This document shows, one piece after another, positions 45,944 through 54,036 of a stretch of DNA of 64,000 bases. Source of the stretch: Planctomycetaceae bacterium (GTDB lineage: Bacteria > Planctomycetota > UBA1135 > GCA-002686595); the NCBI GenBank assembly GCA_011525785.1, contig WYBT01000044.1, positions 135,090-199,089 on the forward strand. The letters run 5' to 3'. The notes under the pieces were generated by a model, which was given only the letters and a program-made list of their open reading frames with translations, did no database searches and had not been told where the DNA came from. Numbering within the stretch: the first letter of the stretch is position 1; the number at the start of each line of letters is the position of its first letter. Position numbers and translations under genes: made by a program.

Positions 45944-46360
45944 ATGGCCAAAGCCCCCCCGATTCGTTGGATCACCGCCGCTGACCGCAAGTGGGACACC
46001 AACGCCGTGTGGAAGGCGTTCGTCGAGCTGATGAACGGCGCCGACCCCGACGATCTGTCCTCGATCCAGCGCATCGCCTGGCTGGCGCACCACTACGACA
46101 ACGAGGCGCGCTCGAAGGGCCACGCGCGCTTCTTCGCCGACCGCGACAAGAAGACCATCAACGCCACGGTCCGCGCGCTGGAGTCGATCGGGGCCCTGGC
46201 GCACGCGCAGGTGCTGCGCGACGCGCAGGCCGCCAAGGTGGCCTCGCAGCACGACCGCAACCTGCTCGCGCTCGACCGGGTCGAAAAGCACCTGCGCGGC
46301 TACCTGCAGACCTTCGAAGCGCACTTCGTGCGCGAGTCGCCCGAGAGCTGCGGTCGCTGA
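45944..46360 (+). CDS. DUF4375/DMP19-like small protein
   Basis: 138 residues. The central helical part resembles DUF4375 (the DMP19 C-terminal fold): SSIQRIAWLAHHYDNEARSK, GHARFFADRDKK, INATVRALESIGALAHAQVLRDA. DMP19 itself is a DNA-mimic protein of Neisseria; most relatives are uncharacterised. It begins 29 bp after iscX on the same strand and is probably the last gene of the isc transcript, a placement not known to me elsewhere. Its role in Fe-S assembly, if any, is not shown. The family match is moderate. Confidence 0.65.
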   Translation: MAKAPPIRWITAADRKWDTNAVWKAFVELMNGADPDDLSSIQRIAWLAHHYDNEARSKGHARFFADRDKKTINATVRALESIGALAHAQVLRDAQAAKVASQHDRNLLALDRVEKHLRGYLQTFEAHFVRESPESCGR

Positions 46361-46385
46361 CCCGTCCTGGCGGCCGCAGGGCGCG

Positions 46386-47150
46386 TTATTTGGCCTTGCC
46401 CTGCGCCGCTGCCTTACCCTGCGACGCTACGGCGTGCTGCGCGGCGGCGATCTCGCTGTCCGAAGCCAAGTAGTAGCTCTTGAGGGGCCGCAGCGCCGTG
46501 TCGAGCTCGTACACCAGCGGGATGCCGGTGGGGATGTTGAGCGCGACGATCTTGTCGTCGGCGACCGCGTCGAGGTGCTTGACCAGTGCGCGCAGCGAAT
46601 TGCCGTGGGCCGCGATGATCAAGCGCTGGCCAGCGCGCACGCGGGGCGCGAGCACCGCGTCCCAGTAGGGCACGACGCGCGCGACCGTGTCCTTGAGCGA
46701 CTCGGTCAGCGGGCGCTCGCGCTCGGACAGCTTGGCGTAGCGCGGATCGTTGGCGGGATTGCCCGGGTCCCCGCGCTCGTTCGCCGGCGGCGGGATGTCA
46801 TAGCTGCGCCGCCAGACGAGCACCTGCGCCTCGCCGTGGCGCGCGGCGGTCTCGGCCTTGTCGAGCCCCGTCAGCGCGCCGTAGTGGCGCTCGTTCAAGC
46901 GCCAGTCCTTCTCGACCGGGATCCAGTGCAGGTCCAGCTCGTCCAGCGCCAGGTTCAGCGTCGTGATCGCGCGACGCAAGTACGAGGTGAAGGCTAGGTC
47001 GAAGCCGTAGCCGGCCTCGCGCAGGCGCTTGCCGGCCTCGCGCGCCTCCGCGACGCCCTTCTCCGACAGCGGCACGTCCTTCCAGCCGGTGAAGCGATTC
47101 TCGCGGTTCCACTGGCTTTCGCCGTGACGGAGCAGGACCAGCTTGATCAT
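46386..47150 (-). CDS. gpmA: 2,3-bisphosphoglycerate-dependent phosphoglycerate mutase
   Basis: 254 residues. Interconverts 3- and 2-phosphoglycerate in glycolysis. LVLLRHGESQWNRENRFTGWKDVPLSEKG contains the phospho-His (RHGES) and the dPGM signature; YLRRAITTLNLALDEL, WRLNERHYGALTGLDKAETAARHGE and IIAAHGNSLRALVKHLD supply the other active-site groups. About 20 residues longer than usual at the C-terminus (AAAQHAVASQGKAAAQGKAK), a low-complexity tail. It is convergent with the isc operon, 25 bp between stops. The cyclodeaminase gene lies 44 bp upstream on the same strand. Confidence 0.97.
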   Translation of the reverse strand: MIKLVLLRHGESQWNRENRFTGWKDVPLSEKGVAEAREAGKRLREAGYGFDLAFTSYLRRAITTLNLALDELDLHWIPVEKDWRLNERHYGALTGLDKAETAARHGEAQVLVWRRSYDIPPPANERGDPGNPANDPRYAKLSERERPLTESLKDTVARVVPYWDAVLAPRVRAGQRLIIAAHGNSLRALVKHLDAVADDKIVALNIPTGIPLVYELDTALRPLKSYYLASDSEIAAAQHAVASQGKAAAQGKAK

Positions 47151-47194
47151 GGTTGAGGCGCGGGTGCGGTGCGGGTGCGTCGCTGTCGGTGGTT

Positions 47195-47836
47195 TCAGGC
47201 GGTGAGCGTGGAGGCGAGCGCGGCGCGGGCCCGCTCGGCCGCAGTCGAAGCGCGCTGGCGCAGCGCGGCGGCATCGGCGCGCCTGGCGGCGACGTAGGTC
47301 GCGTCCTTGATCGAGGCGGCGTTGATCGCGACGTTGGCCTGCGCGGCTTCGAGCCCTGCGACGCAGCAGGCGACGCCGCTGCCCAGGTCGCTGGCGAGGT
47401 TGGGATTGATCTGCGCAGCGCATTCGGCCGCCAGCTCGAGCACGTCCGCCGCCGCGCGCATGGTCTCGAGCGGGACCTCGAGCGCGCCCTTCATCGCGGC
47501 CTGGATGCCGGCGGTGCGGGCGGCCTTCTGCTCGTCGGTCGCCTTGGGCGCGCCGAAGGCCGCCGTCACCCGCTCGTAGGCCGCGCTGTCGGCGTCGACG
47601 AAGCCCAGCGCCTGCGCCCGCAGCGCGTCGAGCCGCGTCGCGCGCGAGGCCATGGCGGCCTCGACCGCGGCGTACTTCTCGCCGCTGGTGAAGCGGCACG
47701 CCATACTCACCGTCGCAGCGCCGCAGGCGACGACGTACGCAGCGAGGCTGCCGCCGCCGGGCGTGGGCGTCTTCTCGGCCAACGCGGCCGCGAAGGCGTT
47801 CAGGGTGAGGTCGGTCAACTTCGAGTCGGAGGGCAT
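47195..47836 (-). CDS. Cyclodeaminase/cyclohydrolase (FTCD C-terminal-like) protein
   Basis: 213 residues, all alpha-helical. The family signature is LNAFAAALAEKTPTPGGGSLAAYVVACGAATVSMACRFT. The rest (ADVLELAAECAAQINPNLASDLGSGVACCVAGLEAAQANVAINAA) also matches formimidoyltetrahydrofolate cyclodeaminase, which converts 5-formimino-THF to 5,10-methenyl-THF and ammonia. Stand-alone members also serve as cyclohydrolases in one-carbon metabolism, and no histidine-degradation genes are nearby. The ATG at 47836 gives normal length. It is divergent from the M48 gene with little room between starts. Confidence 0.9.
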   Translation of the reverse strand: MPSDSKLTDLTLNAFAAALAEKTPTPGGGSLAAYVVACGAATVSMACRFTSGEKYAAVEAAMASRATRLDALRAQALGFVDADSAAYERVTAAFGAPKATDEQKAARTAGIQAAMKGALEVPLETMRAAADVLELAAECAAQINPNLASDLGSGVACCVAGLEAAQANVAINAASIKDATYVAARRADAAALRQRASTAAERARAALASTLTA

Positions 47837-47870
47837 CGCGATGGCGTGGAACTTGGCGCAGGGAGACGGG

Positions 47871-48677
47871 GTGCGCGGAGTGTATCGCGGGGCGCGACGC
47901 CTGCTGGCCGCGTGGTGTGCGCTGGCGGCGCTCGTGTGCGCGCTCGCGCCGAGCTGCCAGACCGTGGCCGTCACCGGCCGCCGTCAGTTCAACATGTTCT
48001 CCCTGGAGCAGGACAAGCAGCTGGGCGGCGAGGCCTACGCCGATGCGATGGCGCAGTCCAAGCGCATCACATCCGGGCCGCAGTACGCGCAGGTCAAGCG
48101 CGTGGTCGAGCGCCTGATCCCGGTGGTCGACGACCCCGGCTTCGAGTGGGAGTTCAACGTCATCGACGACCCCAAGACCGTCAACGCCTGGTGCATGCCC
48201 GGCGGCAAGATCGCGGTCTACACCGGGATCCTTCCCGTGGCGCAGGACGACGCCGGGCTCGCGGTCGTGCTGGGGCACGAGATCGCGCACGCCGTGGCGC
48301 GCCACGGGACGGAGCGGATGACCACCCAGGGAGTGGGCAGCGTCGGACTCTCGATCCTGGCCAGCCAGTTCGAGACAGCCGCCAAGCACCAAGAAGCCCT
48401 GCTGCTCGCGACCGACCTGCTGGTCTTCAAGCCCTGGGGCCGCGACAACGAGCTCGAGGCCGACGAGATCGGACTGATGTACATGGCCAAGGCGGGCTAC
48501 GACCCGCGCCAGGCGAGTGAGTTCTGGAAGCGGATGGCGGCGCTCTCGGGCGGCGGCGCCGCCGGCAGCGGCCTCGAGCAGTACTTCTCCACCCACCCCT
48601 CCAACGCCGAACGCATCGCCCGCCTGGAGCGTCTGCTGCCCAAGGCGCTGGCCCTCGTGCCGCCCGGCGCAGGCTGA
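47871..48677 (+). CDS. M48-family zinc metalloprotease lipoprotein
   Basis: 268 residues from the GTG used. The signal ends in a lipobox (LVCALAPSCQTV), so the protein is lipid-anchored outside the cytoplasm. The zinc site is VVLGHEIAHAVARHG with the third ligand Glu in ELEADEIGLMYMAKAGYDP; VNAWCMPGGKIAVYTGIL and FSTHPSNAERIARLE are typical of BepA/LoiP-like M48 proteases that clear misfolded outer-membrane proteins. An ATG at 47841 is possible, but the GTG at 47871 has AGGGAG five bases upstream and gives a better signal peptide. No TPR domain, unlike BepA. Confidence 0.93.
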   Translation: MRGVYRGARRLLAAWCALAALVCALAPSCQTVAVTGRRQFNMFSLEQDKQLGGEAYADAMAQSKRITSGPQYAQVKRVVERLIPVVDDPGFEWEFNVIDDPKTVNAWCMPGGKIAVYTGILPVAQDDAGLAVVLGHEIAHAVARHGTERMTTQGVGSVGLSILASQFETAAKHQEALLLATDLLVFKPWGRDNELEADEIGLMYMAKAGYDPRQASEFWKRMAALSGGGAAGSGLEQYFSTHPSNAERIARLERLLPKALALVPPGAG

Positions 48678-48971
48678 CCACGCGCGCCCTGCCACAGGCG
48701 CGTCACAAGCCCGTGGACGAATTTCTTGCAGTCCGCAAGATCCTTTGCGCCAAGAACTTGCGTACATCTAAGCAGTCCCGGGTACGCCTCGGCACGGCGG
48801 TTTCCTAGTTTTCGCCCAGCACTGGACGGCGCGCATCGAGCCGTCCAGCCCGCTCGGCGGCCCCAGGGTCCGCACGGCGGGCGTCGGGATCGCCCCCACA
48901 CTGGAGAAACCGCTCAATCGTCAGCAGGCAGGGATGAGCCAACAAGGCCCCGATCAACCGCGAGGCAACGC
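48678..48971. other. 294-bp leader of the glycogen-synthase-like gene
   Basis: Apart from the hairpin and the tiny leader frame listed separately, no gene is supported. A second small hairpin, CTTGC (48725-48729) with GCAAG about five bases later, lies near the M48 end. The area around 48720-48780 is AT-richer than its surroundings and probably carries the promoter, but no clear -35/-10 pair could be fixed. Confidence 0.4.
48822..48848. other. Hairpin in the leader of the glycogen-synthase-like gene
   Basis: CTGGACGGC (48822-48830) pairs perfectly with GCCGTCCAG (48840-48848) across a 9-nt loop. No T-run follows, so it is not an intrinsic terminator. It lies about 120 bp before the coding start and might influence mRNA stability or translation. 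Confidence 0.45.
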
Positions 48972-48975
48972 GTGA
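48934..48975 (+). CDS. Possible 13-residue leader peptide
   Basis: ATG at 48934 opens a frame coding MSQQGPDQPRGNA and ends in a TGA (48973-48975) that overlaps the GTG start of the glycogen-synthase-like gene (48972), a GTGA junction like the other coupled pairs in this window. AGGCAGGG lies immediately upstream of the ATG and could act as a ribosome site. It may simply be chance; no repeated amino acid suggests attenuation. Confidence 0.3.
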   Translation: MSQQGPDQPRGNA

Positions 48976-50456
48976 AGGTCGCCTTCGTAGCGCCGGAGTT
49001 CGACCCGCTCGTGCGGCGGACGCCACTGGCCGAGATCGCCGCAGCCCTCCCCCGCGCGATTCGCGCCGCGGGCGCCGACGCGCGCGTGTTCATCCCGTTC
49101 ACGCAGCCGATCCACTCGGCGCACCTGCCCGACCTGCAGCCCGTGGGTCTGGTGGACGTGCCCGACATCGACGGCAAGACGCGCTTCGAGATCCACCAGG
49201 CCGAGGTCGGCGGCGTGCCGGTCTACCTGTTCGACAACCCGCGCTTCTTCGGGTCGCGGCAGCCCTACGGGAGCGACGAAGGGCCCTACCCGGACAACTG
49301 GCGGCGCTACGTGCTGTTCACGCGCGCGGTGCTCGAGAGCCTGGGCGTGGTCGGCTTCGAGCCGGACGTCCTGCACTGCTTCGACTGGACCTGCGGCCTG
49401 CTGCCTTTGCTCCAGGAACTCGAGTACGCACAGAAGCGGCCCGACCACCCCGCGGCCAAGGCCGGGACCTTCTTCCAGATCCACAACCTCGCCATCCAAG
49501 GCGCTTTCGAGCGCGAGATCCTGCCGCAGCTGGGGATCCCCTACCGCGTGTTCCAGGCGACCGGCGGGATCGAGCTCAACGGCAAGGTCAACTTCCTCAA
49601 GGCCGGCGCGGAGTTCGCGACGATCCTCGGAACGCACTCCCCGGGCCACGCTGAGCGCATCCAGAAGCTCGACCGCGGCTACGGCCTCGAAGAGGTCTTC
49701 CGCCGGCGCTCGAAGGAGTTGGTCGGCATCACCAGCGGCATCGACTACAGCGCCTGGGACCCGGCCAACGACCCGCTGATCGCGCGCTCGTTCTCGCACA
49801 AGGACAAGACCCTGGCGGGCAAGGCCAAGTGCAAGGCGACGCTCCAGCAGACGCTCAAGCTCGAGAGCGGCGCACGCACGCCGCTGGCGGCGATGATCGG
49901 GCGCTTCGACGCCGACTCGGGGGCCGAGATCCTGGCCGAGGTGCTGACCACGGTGCTCGAGCTGGGCGTCGAGGTGGTGATGATGGGCGCCGGCCGGGCC
50001 GACATCCACGAGCGCCTCAAGACCATCCAGACCACGTTCTTCGGCCGCTGCCGCGTGATCGAGGGCTACCAGCTCGGCCTGGCGCACCAGATCGTGGCCG
50101 CAGCCGACATGTTGCTGTTGCCCGCGCACTACCACCCGGGCAACGCGCTGTGCGCCATCGGGATGCGCTACGGAGCCGCGCCGATCGTGTACGCCAACGG
50201 CGGGCTCGAGGACTACGTCACCGACCTCGAGCGCAACGCGCGCGCGGGCACCGGCTTCACCTTCGCGAACTACAGCGGAGAGGGCGTGCTGGGCGCGATC
50301 GACGCGGCGCGCAAGCTCTACAAGAATCAGGCGGCCTGGAAGTCGGTCGTCACGCGCTGCATGCGCCAGGACTTTTCCTGGGACGCGACGGCGCAGGAGT
50401 ACATCAAGGCCTACCGGCGCGTGACGCGCCGCACCAAGCGCTCGCAGTCGGCCTGA
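48972..50456 (+). CDS. Glycogen-synthase-like GT5 protein with altered catalytic motifs
   Basis: 494 residues. The fold is clearly that of GlgA: VKVAFVAPEFDPL, PDVLHCFDWTCGLLPLL, FFQIHNLAIQGAFERE, FLKAGAEFATILGTHSPGHAERI, VGITSGIDYSAWDPANDPLI, IGMRYGAAPIVYANGGLEDYV. Key residues differ: the N-terminal K-T-G-G is RRTP (15-18); the acceptor-side Lys after the QKG position is replaced (RFDADSGAEIL); and the F-E-P-C-G-L catalytic block reads YHPGNAL, with His for the Glu. Normal ADP-glucose transfer is therefore doubtful. The GTG at 48972 has GAGG seven bases upstream. No other glycogen gene is adjacent. Confidence 0.85.
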   Translation: MKVAFVAPEFDPLVRRTPLAEIAAALPRAIRAAGADARVFIPFTQPIHSAHLPDLQPVGLVDVPDIDGKTRFEIHQAEVGGVPVYLFDNPRFFGSRQPYGSDEGPYPDNWRRYVLFTRAVLESLGVVGFEPDVLHCFDWTCGLLPLLQELEYAQKRPDHPAAKAGTFFQIHNLAIQGAFEREILPQLGIPYRVFQATGGIELNGKVNFLKAGAEFATILGTHSPGHAERIQKLDRGYGLEEVFRRRSKELVGITSGIDYSAWDPANDPLIARSFSHKDKTLAGKAKCKATLQQTLKLESGARTPLAAMIGRFDADSGAEILAEVLTTVLELGVEVVMMGAGRADIHERLKTIQTTFFGRCRVIEGYQLGLAHQIVAAADMLLLPAHYHPGNALCAIGMRYGAAPIVYANGGLEDYVTDLERNARAGTGFTFANYSGEGVLGAIDAARKLYKNQAAWKSVVTRCMRQDFSWDATAQEYIKAYRRVTRRTKRSQSA

Positions 50457-50523
50457 GCGAGGCGTGCGCCGTTCGCTAGGGCGAGTTCGCTGAGTTGTGT
50501 TCCCTGGGCGCAGGCCCAGCCCG

Positions 50524-52605
50524 TCACTCGACCCGCGCCAGCGCGTACTCGCCGCCCTCGCCGCGCACGAACACCAGTTCGAGCGTGCGAGCGAGGCTGC
50601 GCGCGACCAGCCGCAGTTCGTCGGGCTTCTTCAGCGCCAGCTGCACGCCGGCGTTGCTGAAGGTGAGAGCGATGCGCTCCTCCTCGAGCACGTGGCGCAC
50701 CGCGCCGCGGTCCTCGGCTTCGTCGAAGCGCTGGCCCGCGAACTCGAGCCGGAACAGCGGCCCCAGCGCCAGGAACTCGCGCGGCAGCTCCACGCGCACG
50801 TCCTGCGAGACGAGCCCGGCCGTGCGCAGCGTCACGAGCTGCGGCTGCGTGCGCACGCGCTCGAGCGCCTGCTCGAGGCGCGCGGGAAGCGACACGCGCG
50901 GCAGGCTCGGATCGCTGGTGTAGCGCTGGATGCGCTCGTTCTTGTAGCGGATCGTATCGACACGGAAGACCGCCTCGTCCGTGAGCAGGATGGCGCGCAC
51001 CGGCTCGATCAACTGATCGATGGTCTTGGTCTTGCCGCCCCACGGCACGCTCACGTCGAACGAGTCGTAGGCGGTCGTGGTCCGCGCCGGCAGCACCGGC
51101 TGCGTCGGCGCAACCGCGAACGCGATGTAGTCGTCGGGGTGCATGTCGACGAAGCGCAGACACAAGACCAGCGCCGCGTTGCGCAGCGTGACGTCGCTGC
51201 GGTTGGCGATCGAGACCGCCACGTCGTCGCCGAACATTGGCCGCTCGATCACGAGGTCGAGGTACGAGACTTCTGGGAATTGCGCGGCGAACTCTTCGCG
51301 CAACAGCCCCTCGCAGAACTCCAGGTCATAGAGCACCAAACTCCACTGCCCGTCGGCGCGTCGGCGGTGGAAGTGCTCGCGGATCTGGCGCTTGCCGCCC
51401 TCGCGGTCCCCCGCGTCGAACAGCGTGCGCGCGAGCTGCAACTCGGGGCTGAACCAGCCGGCGCCGAGCATGCTGGCCTCGAACATGCCGGTGATCGAAC
51501 GCCCAGCCGAAGTCTGTCGCAGGTACGAGCGCGCGCTGTACGGGTCGAAGCGCTCGCGCAGTCGCGCCGCTTGCTGCGGATAGCGTGTCGACGCCAGCTC
51601 CAGGTCCTCGCGCGCGCCGCTGGGGTCGCCGCCGCGCGCTCGCCACACTCCGCGCAGCAGCAACGCCGGCGCGGCCTGATCGGGGTGCGCGGCGATGAAG
51701 CGATCGAGGTACTGGCGCAGGTCGGCGACCTCCGGAGGCAACGCGACGCCGCCTTCGACGTGCGCGAGCGCGACGAGCAGGTGCGCCTCGGACTCGCTCG
51801 GCGCTGCGGCGATCGCAGCTCGCGCGTGGCGCGCGCAGGCCTCCCAATCCAGTCGTGCGGCGGCCAGATAGGCCGCGTCCCGCGTCAGGCACAACTGCTC
51901 CCACTCCACGAGCAGTTCGCGGAACAGCGGCGCCGACTCGTTGGCGAGCTGCACCAACTCGGCCTCGATCGGCCGCACGCGCGCGAGCAGTTGTTCGCGC
52001 TCGGCGAGGCTCTTTTGCAGCTCGCGCGCCGCCGCCTCGCGCAGGTCGGAGCGCGGCGCGTTCCCCAGCCCGCCCGGCATGCCGACGATCACCGAGTTGG
52101 CGGCCTTCAGCGCGTGCAGCACCGCGCGATAGGTCGACCAGGTCTGGTCGTGGTCGTCGAGCGCGTCGAGCTGGCCCGCCAGGCGCCCGAGCAACTCGAG
52201 CGTGCGCTGGCGGACCTCGAGCGCCTTGGGCGCGACGTTGGCGTAGTCCTGGCGCGCGAGCCGATCGACCCACTCGCGCACCGAGCGCGCCTCCTGCGTG
52301 GCCGTGTCGAGTTCGCTCAAGACCGCGATCGTGCGATCGATGTCGTAGCGCCGCACCGGCGCCGAGGTCTCCGCGGGCGCCCTCGGCGTCTGCGCGCTCT
52401 CGACGGCGCGCGTCAACGCCTCGGCCGCGGGCGCCAGCTCCGCGCGGGCGGCGGCGGCGCGCTCGTCCTGGCCACTCTCGCGCGCCGCGCGCCACATGGT
52501 GAACAGCGCGACGCCCACGAACATCGCCACCAGACCGATTCCGAAGGCCCAAGCGACGATGCGCGAGGACTTTGAAGGGGCAGGATCGGGTGCGGCCGGG
52601 TTCAT
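50524..52605 (-). CDS. Membrane-anchored protein with helical repeats, unknown function
   Basis: 693 residues. One membrane helix near the N-terminus (IVAWAFGIGLVAMFVGVALFTMW) is followed by a long extracytoplasmic or cytosolic body. Residues about 85-350 are helical with coiled or TPR-like character (ARLDWEACARHARAAIAAAPSESEAHLLVALAHVEGG). Residues about 410-620 are beta-rich (DDVAVSIANRSDVTLRNAALVLCLRFVDM), as in immunoglobulin-like folds. No family was recognised. It lies 79 bp downstream of an ECF sigma gene on the same strand; such neighbours are often anti-sigma factors, but no zinc anti-sigma motif is present. Confidence 0.75.
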   Translation of the reverse strand: MNPAAPDPAPSKSSRIVAWAFGIGLVAMFVGVALFTMWRAARESGQDERAAAARAELAPAAEALTRAVESAQTPRAPAETSAPVRRYDIDRTIAVLSELDTATQEARSVREWVDRLARQDYANVAPKALEVRQRTLELLGRLAGQLDALDDHDQTWSTYRAVLHALKAANSVIVGMPGGLGNAPRSDLREAAARELQKSLAEREQLLARVRPIEAELVQLANESAPLFRELLVEWEQLCLTRDAAYLAAARLDWEACARHARAAIAAAPSESEAHLLVALAHVEGGVALPPEVADLRQYLDRFIAAHPDQAAPALLLRGVWRARGGDPSGAREDLELASTRYPQQAARLRERFDPYSARSYLRQTSAGRSITGMFEASMLGAGWFSPELQLARTLFDAGDREGGKRQIREHFHRRRADGQWSLVLYDLEFCEGLLREEFAAQFPEVSYLDLVIERPMFGDDVAVSIANRSDVTLRNAALVLCLRFVDMHPDDYIAFAVAPTQPVLPARTTTAYDSFDVSVPWGGKTKTIDQLIEPVRAILLTDEAVFRVDTIRYKNERIQRYTSDPSLPRVSLPARLEQALERVRTQPQLVTLRTAGLVSQDVRVELPREFLALGPLFRLEFAGQRFDEAEDRGAVRHVLEEERIALTFSNAGVQLALKKPDELRLVARSLARTLELVFVRGEGGEYALARVE

Positions 52606-52684
52606 CGAGCTGGAACGTTACTCCTCGCCCGCGCCGCGTGCAGCGCCGAGCTGGCCGCGTCCATGCGGAGTCGGCGCCCGGGGG

Positions 52685-53251
52685 TTACCCGCACCAGTCG
52701 CGCAAGTGCGAGCGCAGCCCGCCCGCAGCGCGCTCGAAAGCGAGCCGGGCCCACTTGCGCGAGCAGCCCAACGCCCGCGCCGCGCCCAGCAGGGGCTCGC
52801 CAGCGAGCGCATGCCGCGCGACGAGCTCGCGTTGGGACGGCGCCAGCGCGGAGAGGCAAGCGCCGGCGCGATCGACGAACTCGTGCAGCTCGAGCTGACG
52901 TTGGGGCTCGAACTCCGCGGGCGCGCACTCCTGCCCCAACCACACGTCATCGAGCGTCGCGCTCCGTCGCTCCGCCAAACGCCGCTGCCGCCGCACCGCG
53001 GTCACGTAGAACCAAGCCTTGGGCGGCGGCGCCGCCGGGCAAGTCCGCAGCGCAGCCACCCAGGTCTCCTGCACGAGCTCATCCAGCTCGTCGCGGCCGA
53101 GGCGCAAGCGAGCCTGCAGGACTCGGCGCAGCCAGCGATCGAGTTGCGCGACAACAGCCGGACTCCAAGCCTCGAATCGCTCGCGTCGGCGCTCAGTTCG
53201 CTGCGCGTCGACAGACTCGACGCCAGCGGTCGTGGGAATGGACTCATTCAT
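52685..53251 (-). CDS. ECF-type RNA polymerase sigma factor
   Basis: 188 residues. Region 2 is seen in RLRLGRDELDELVQETWVAALR and PKAWFYVTAVRRQRRLAER (core binding and -10 melting), and region 4 in SALAPSQRELVARHALAGEPLLGAARALGCSRKWARLAFERA (helix-turn-helix for the -35). Regions 1.1 and 3 are missing, as in ECF sigmas. The region 4 helix departs from consensus, so promoter preference cannot be predicted. It is followed by a membrane-anchored gene, and two small secreted proteins lie divergently upstream, candidates for its regulon. Confidence 0.88.
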   Translation of the reverse strand: MNESIPTTAGVESVDAQRTERRRERFEAWSPAVVAQLDRWLRRVLQARLRLGRDELDELVQETWVAALRTCPAAPPPKAWFYVTAVRRQRRLAERRSATLDDVWLGQECAPAEFEPQRQLELHEFVDRAGACLSALAPSQRELVARHALAGEPLLGAARALGCSRKWARLAFERAAGGLRSHLRDWCG

Positions 53252-53476
53252 GTTCGGACGCGTCGGCCTGCGTCATGGCGAGAACGCAGACTCTCCTCCC
53301 TCGAATGTGAGAGTACCTGTCGAGTCCGAAGCGGCAACCTCTCCGCGCCCTTGTGCTTCGTTGCGGCCGACGTTTTCAAGCATTCGCAGGGCCACTGAGC
53401 GCGCTCGCGGGCTCTCTCTGGGACAGCCCGACGCGAGAGTCGTCGGACACCTGCTAACCCAAAATCGAGACAAGCC

Positions 53477-54016
53477 ATGCGACGACCGAATTCTCGCCAG
53501 ATCGTGCTCCTGTGTGTGACGGCGCTTGGACTGGCCGCGACGTCGGCGGCCTACGGCAGGCGGGTCGGTTGGTTCCAGCAAGTCGAGTCGCGGAAGGTCT
53601 ACGACAGCCACGCCTATGAGGTGCGCTCCGACCTGGATGCCAGCCAGATCCCCTTCGACACCATCGTCGAGCTCGATGATCGCTTGACGGCCGGCCTGCC
53701 TCCGCCGCCAGGGTTCACGATCATGCAGAGCCTCGGGCGCGTCAAAGGCACGCTGACCGGACTGATGCTCGCGAGCGGCGAGCAACAACTGGTGGTGACG
53801 ATCGTCGACGAGGCAGCCGATCTCCAATCGGCCGAGCTCTTCGTCGACGGCGCACTCGAGTTCGTCGCCAGCATGTCCAACGGCTCGATCATCGAACGCA
53901 ACGGCCTGCGAGTCGCAACCCTGTCGGCCTTCGTCAGTGAGTCGACAACCAGCGTGAAGGCCACATGGACGGACAGCACGGGTGTCACCCAATCCGACGA
54001 AGTTCATCGTCCCTGA
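53477..54016 (+). CDS. Small secreted protein of unknown function
   Basis: 179 residues. A signal peptide or single N-terminal anchor (QIVLLCVTALGLAATSAAYG) is followed by a beta-rich body without Cys (QLVVTIVDEAADLQSAELFVDGALEFVA, LRVATLSAFVSESTTSVKATWTD). GC at third positions is a little lower than in neighbouring housekeeping genes. It starts 225 bp from the divergent ECF sigma start, and another small secreted gene follows after 20 bp on the same strand, likely an operon. No family was recognised. Confidence 0.7.
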   Translation: MRRPNSRQIVLLCVTALGLAATSAAYGRRVGWFQQVESRKVYDSHAYEVRSDLDASQIPFDTIVELDDRLTAGLPPPPGFTIMQSLGRVKGTLTGLMLASGEQQLVVTIVDEAADLQSAELFVDGALEFVASMSNGSIIERNGLRVATLSAFVSESTTSVKATWTDSTGVTQSDEVHRP

Positions 54017-54036
54017 CCGACTGCAGGAGCCCGCTC

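Noticed and set aside
48726..48971. 82-residue N-terminal extension of the glycogen-synthase-like protein
   Set aside because: The extension is Arg/Pro/Ser-rich without structure, while the GTG at 48972 has a ribosome site and starts exactly at the first GT5 beta strand.
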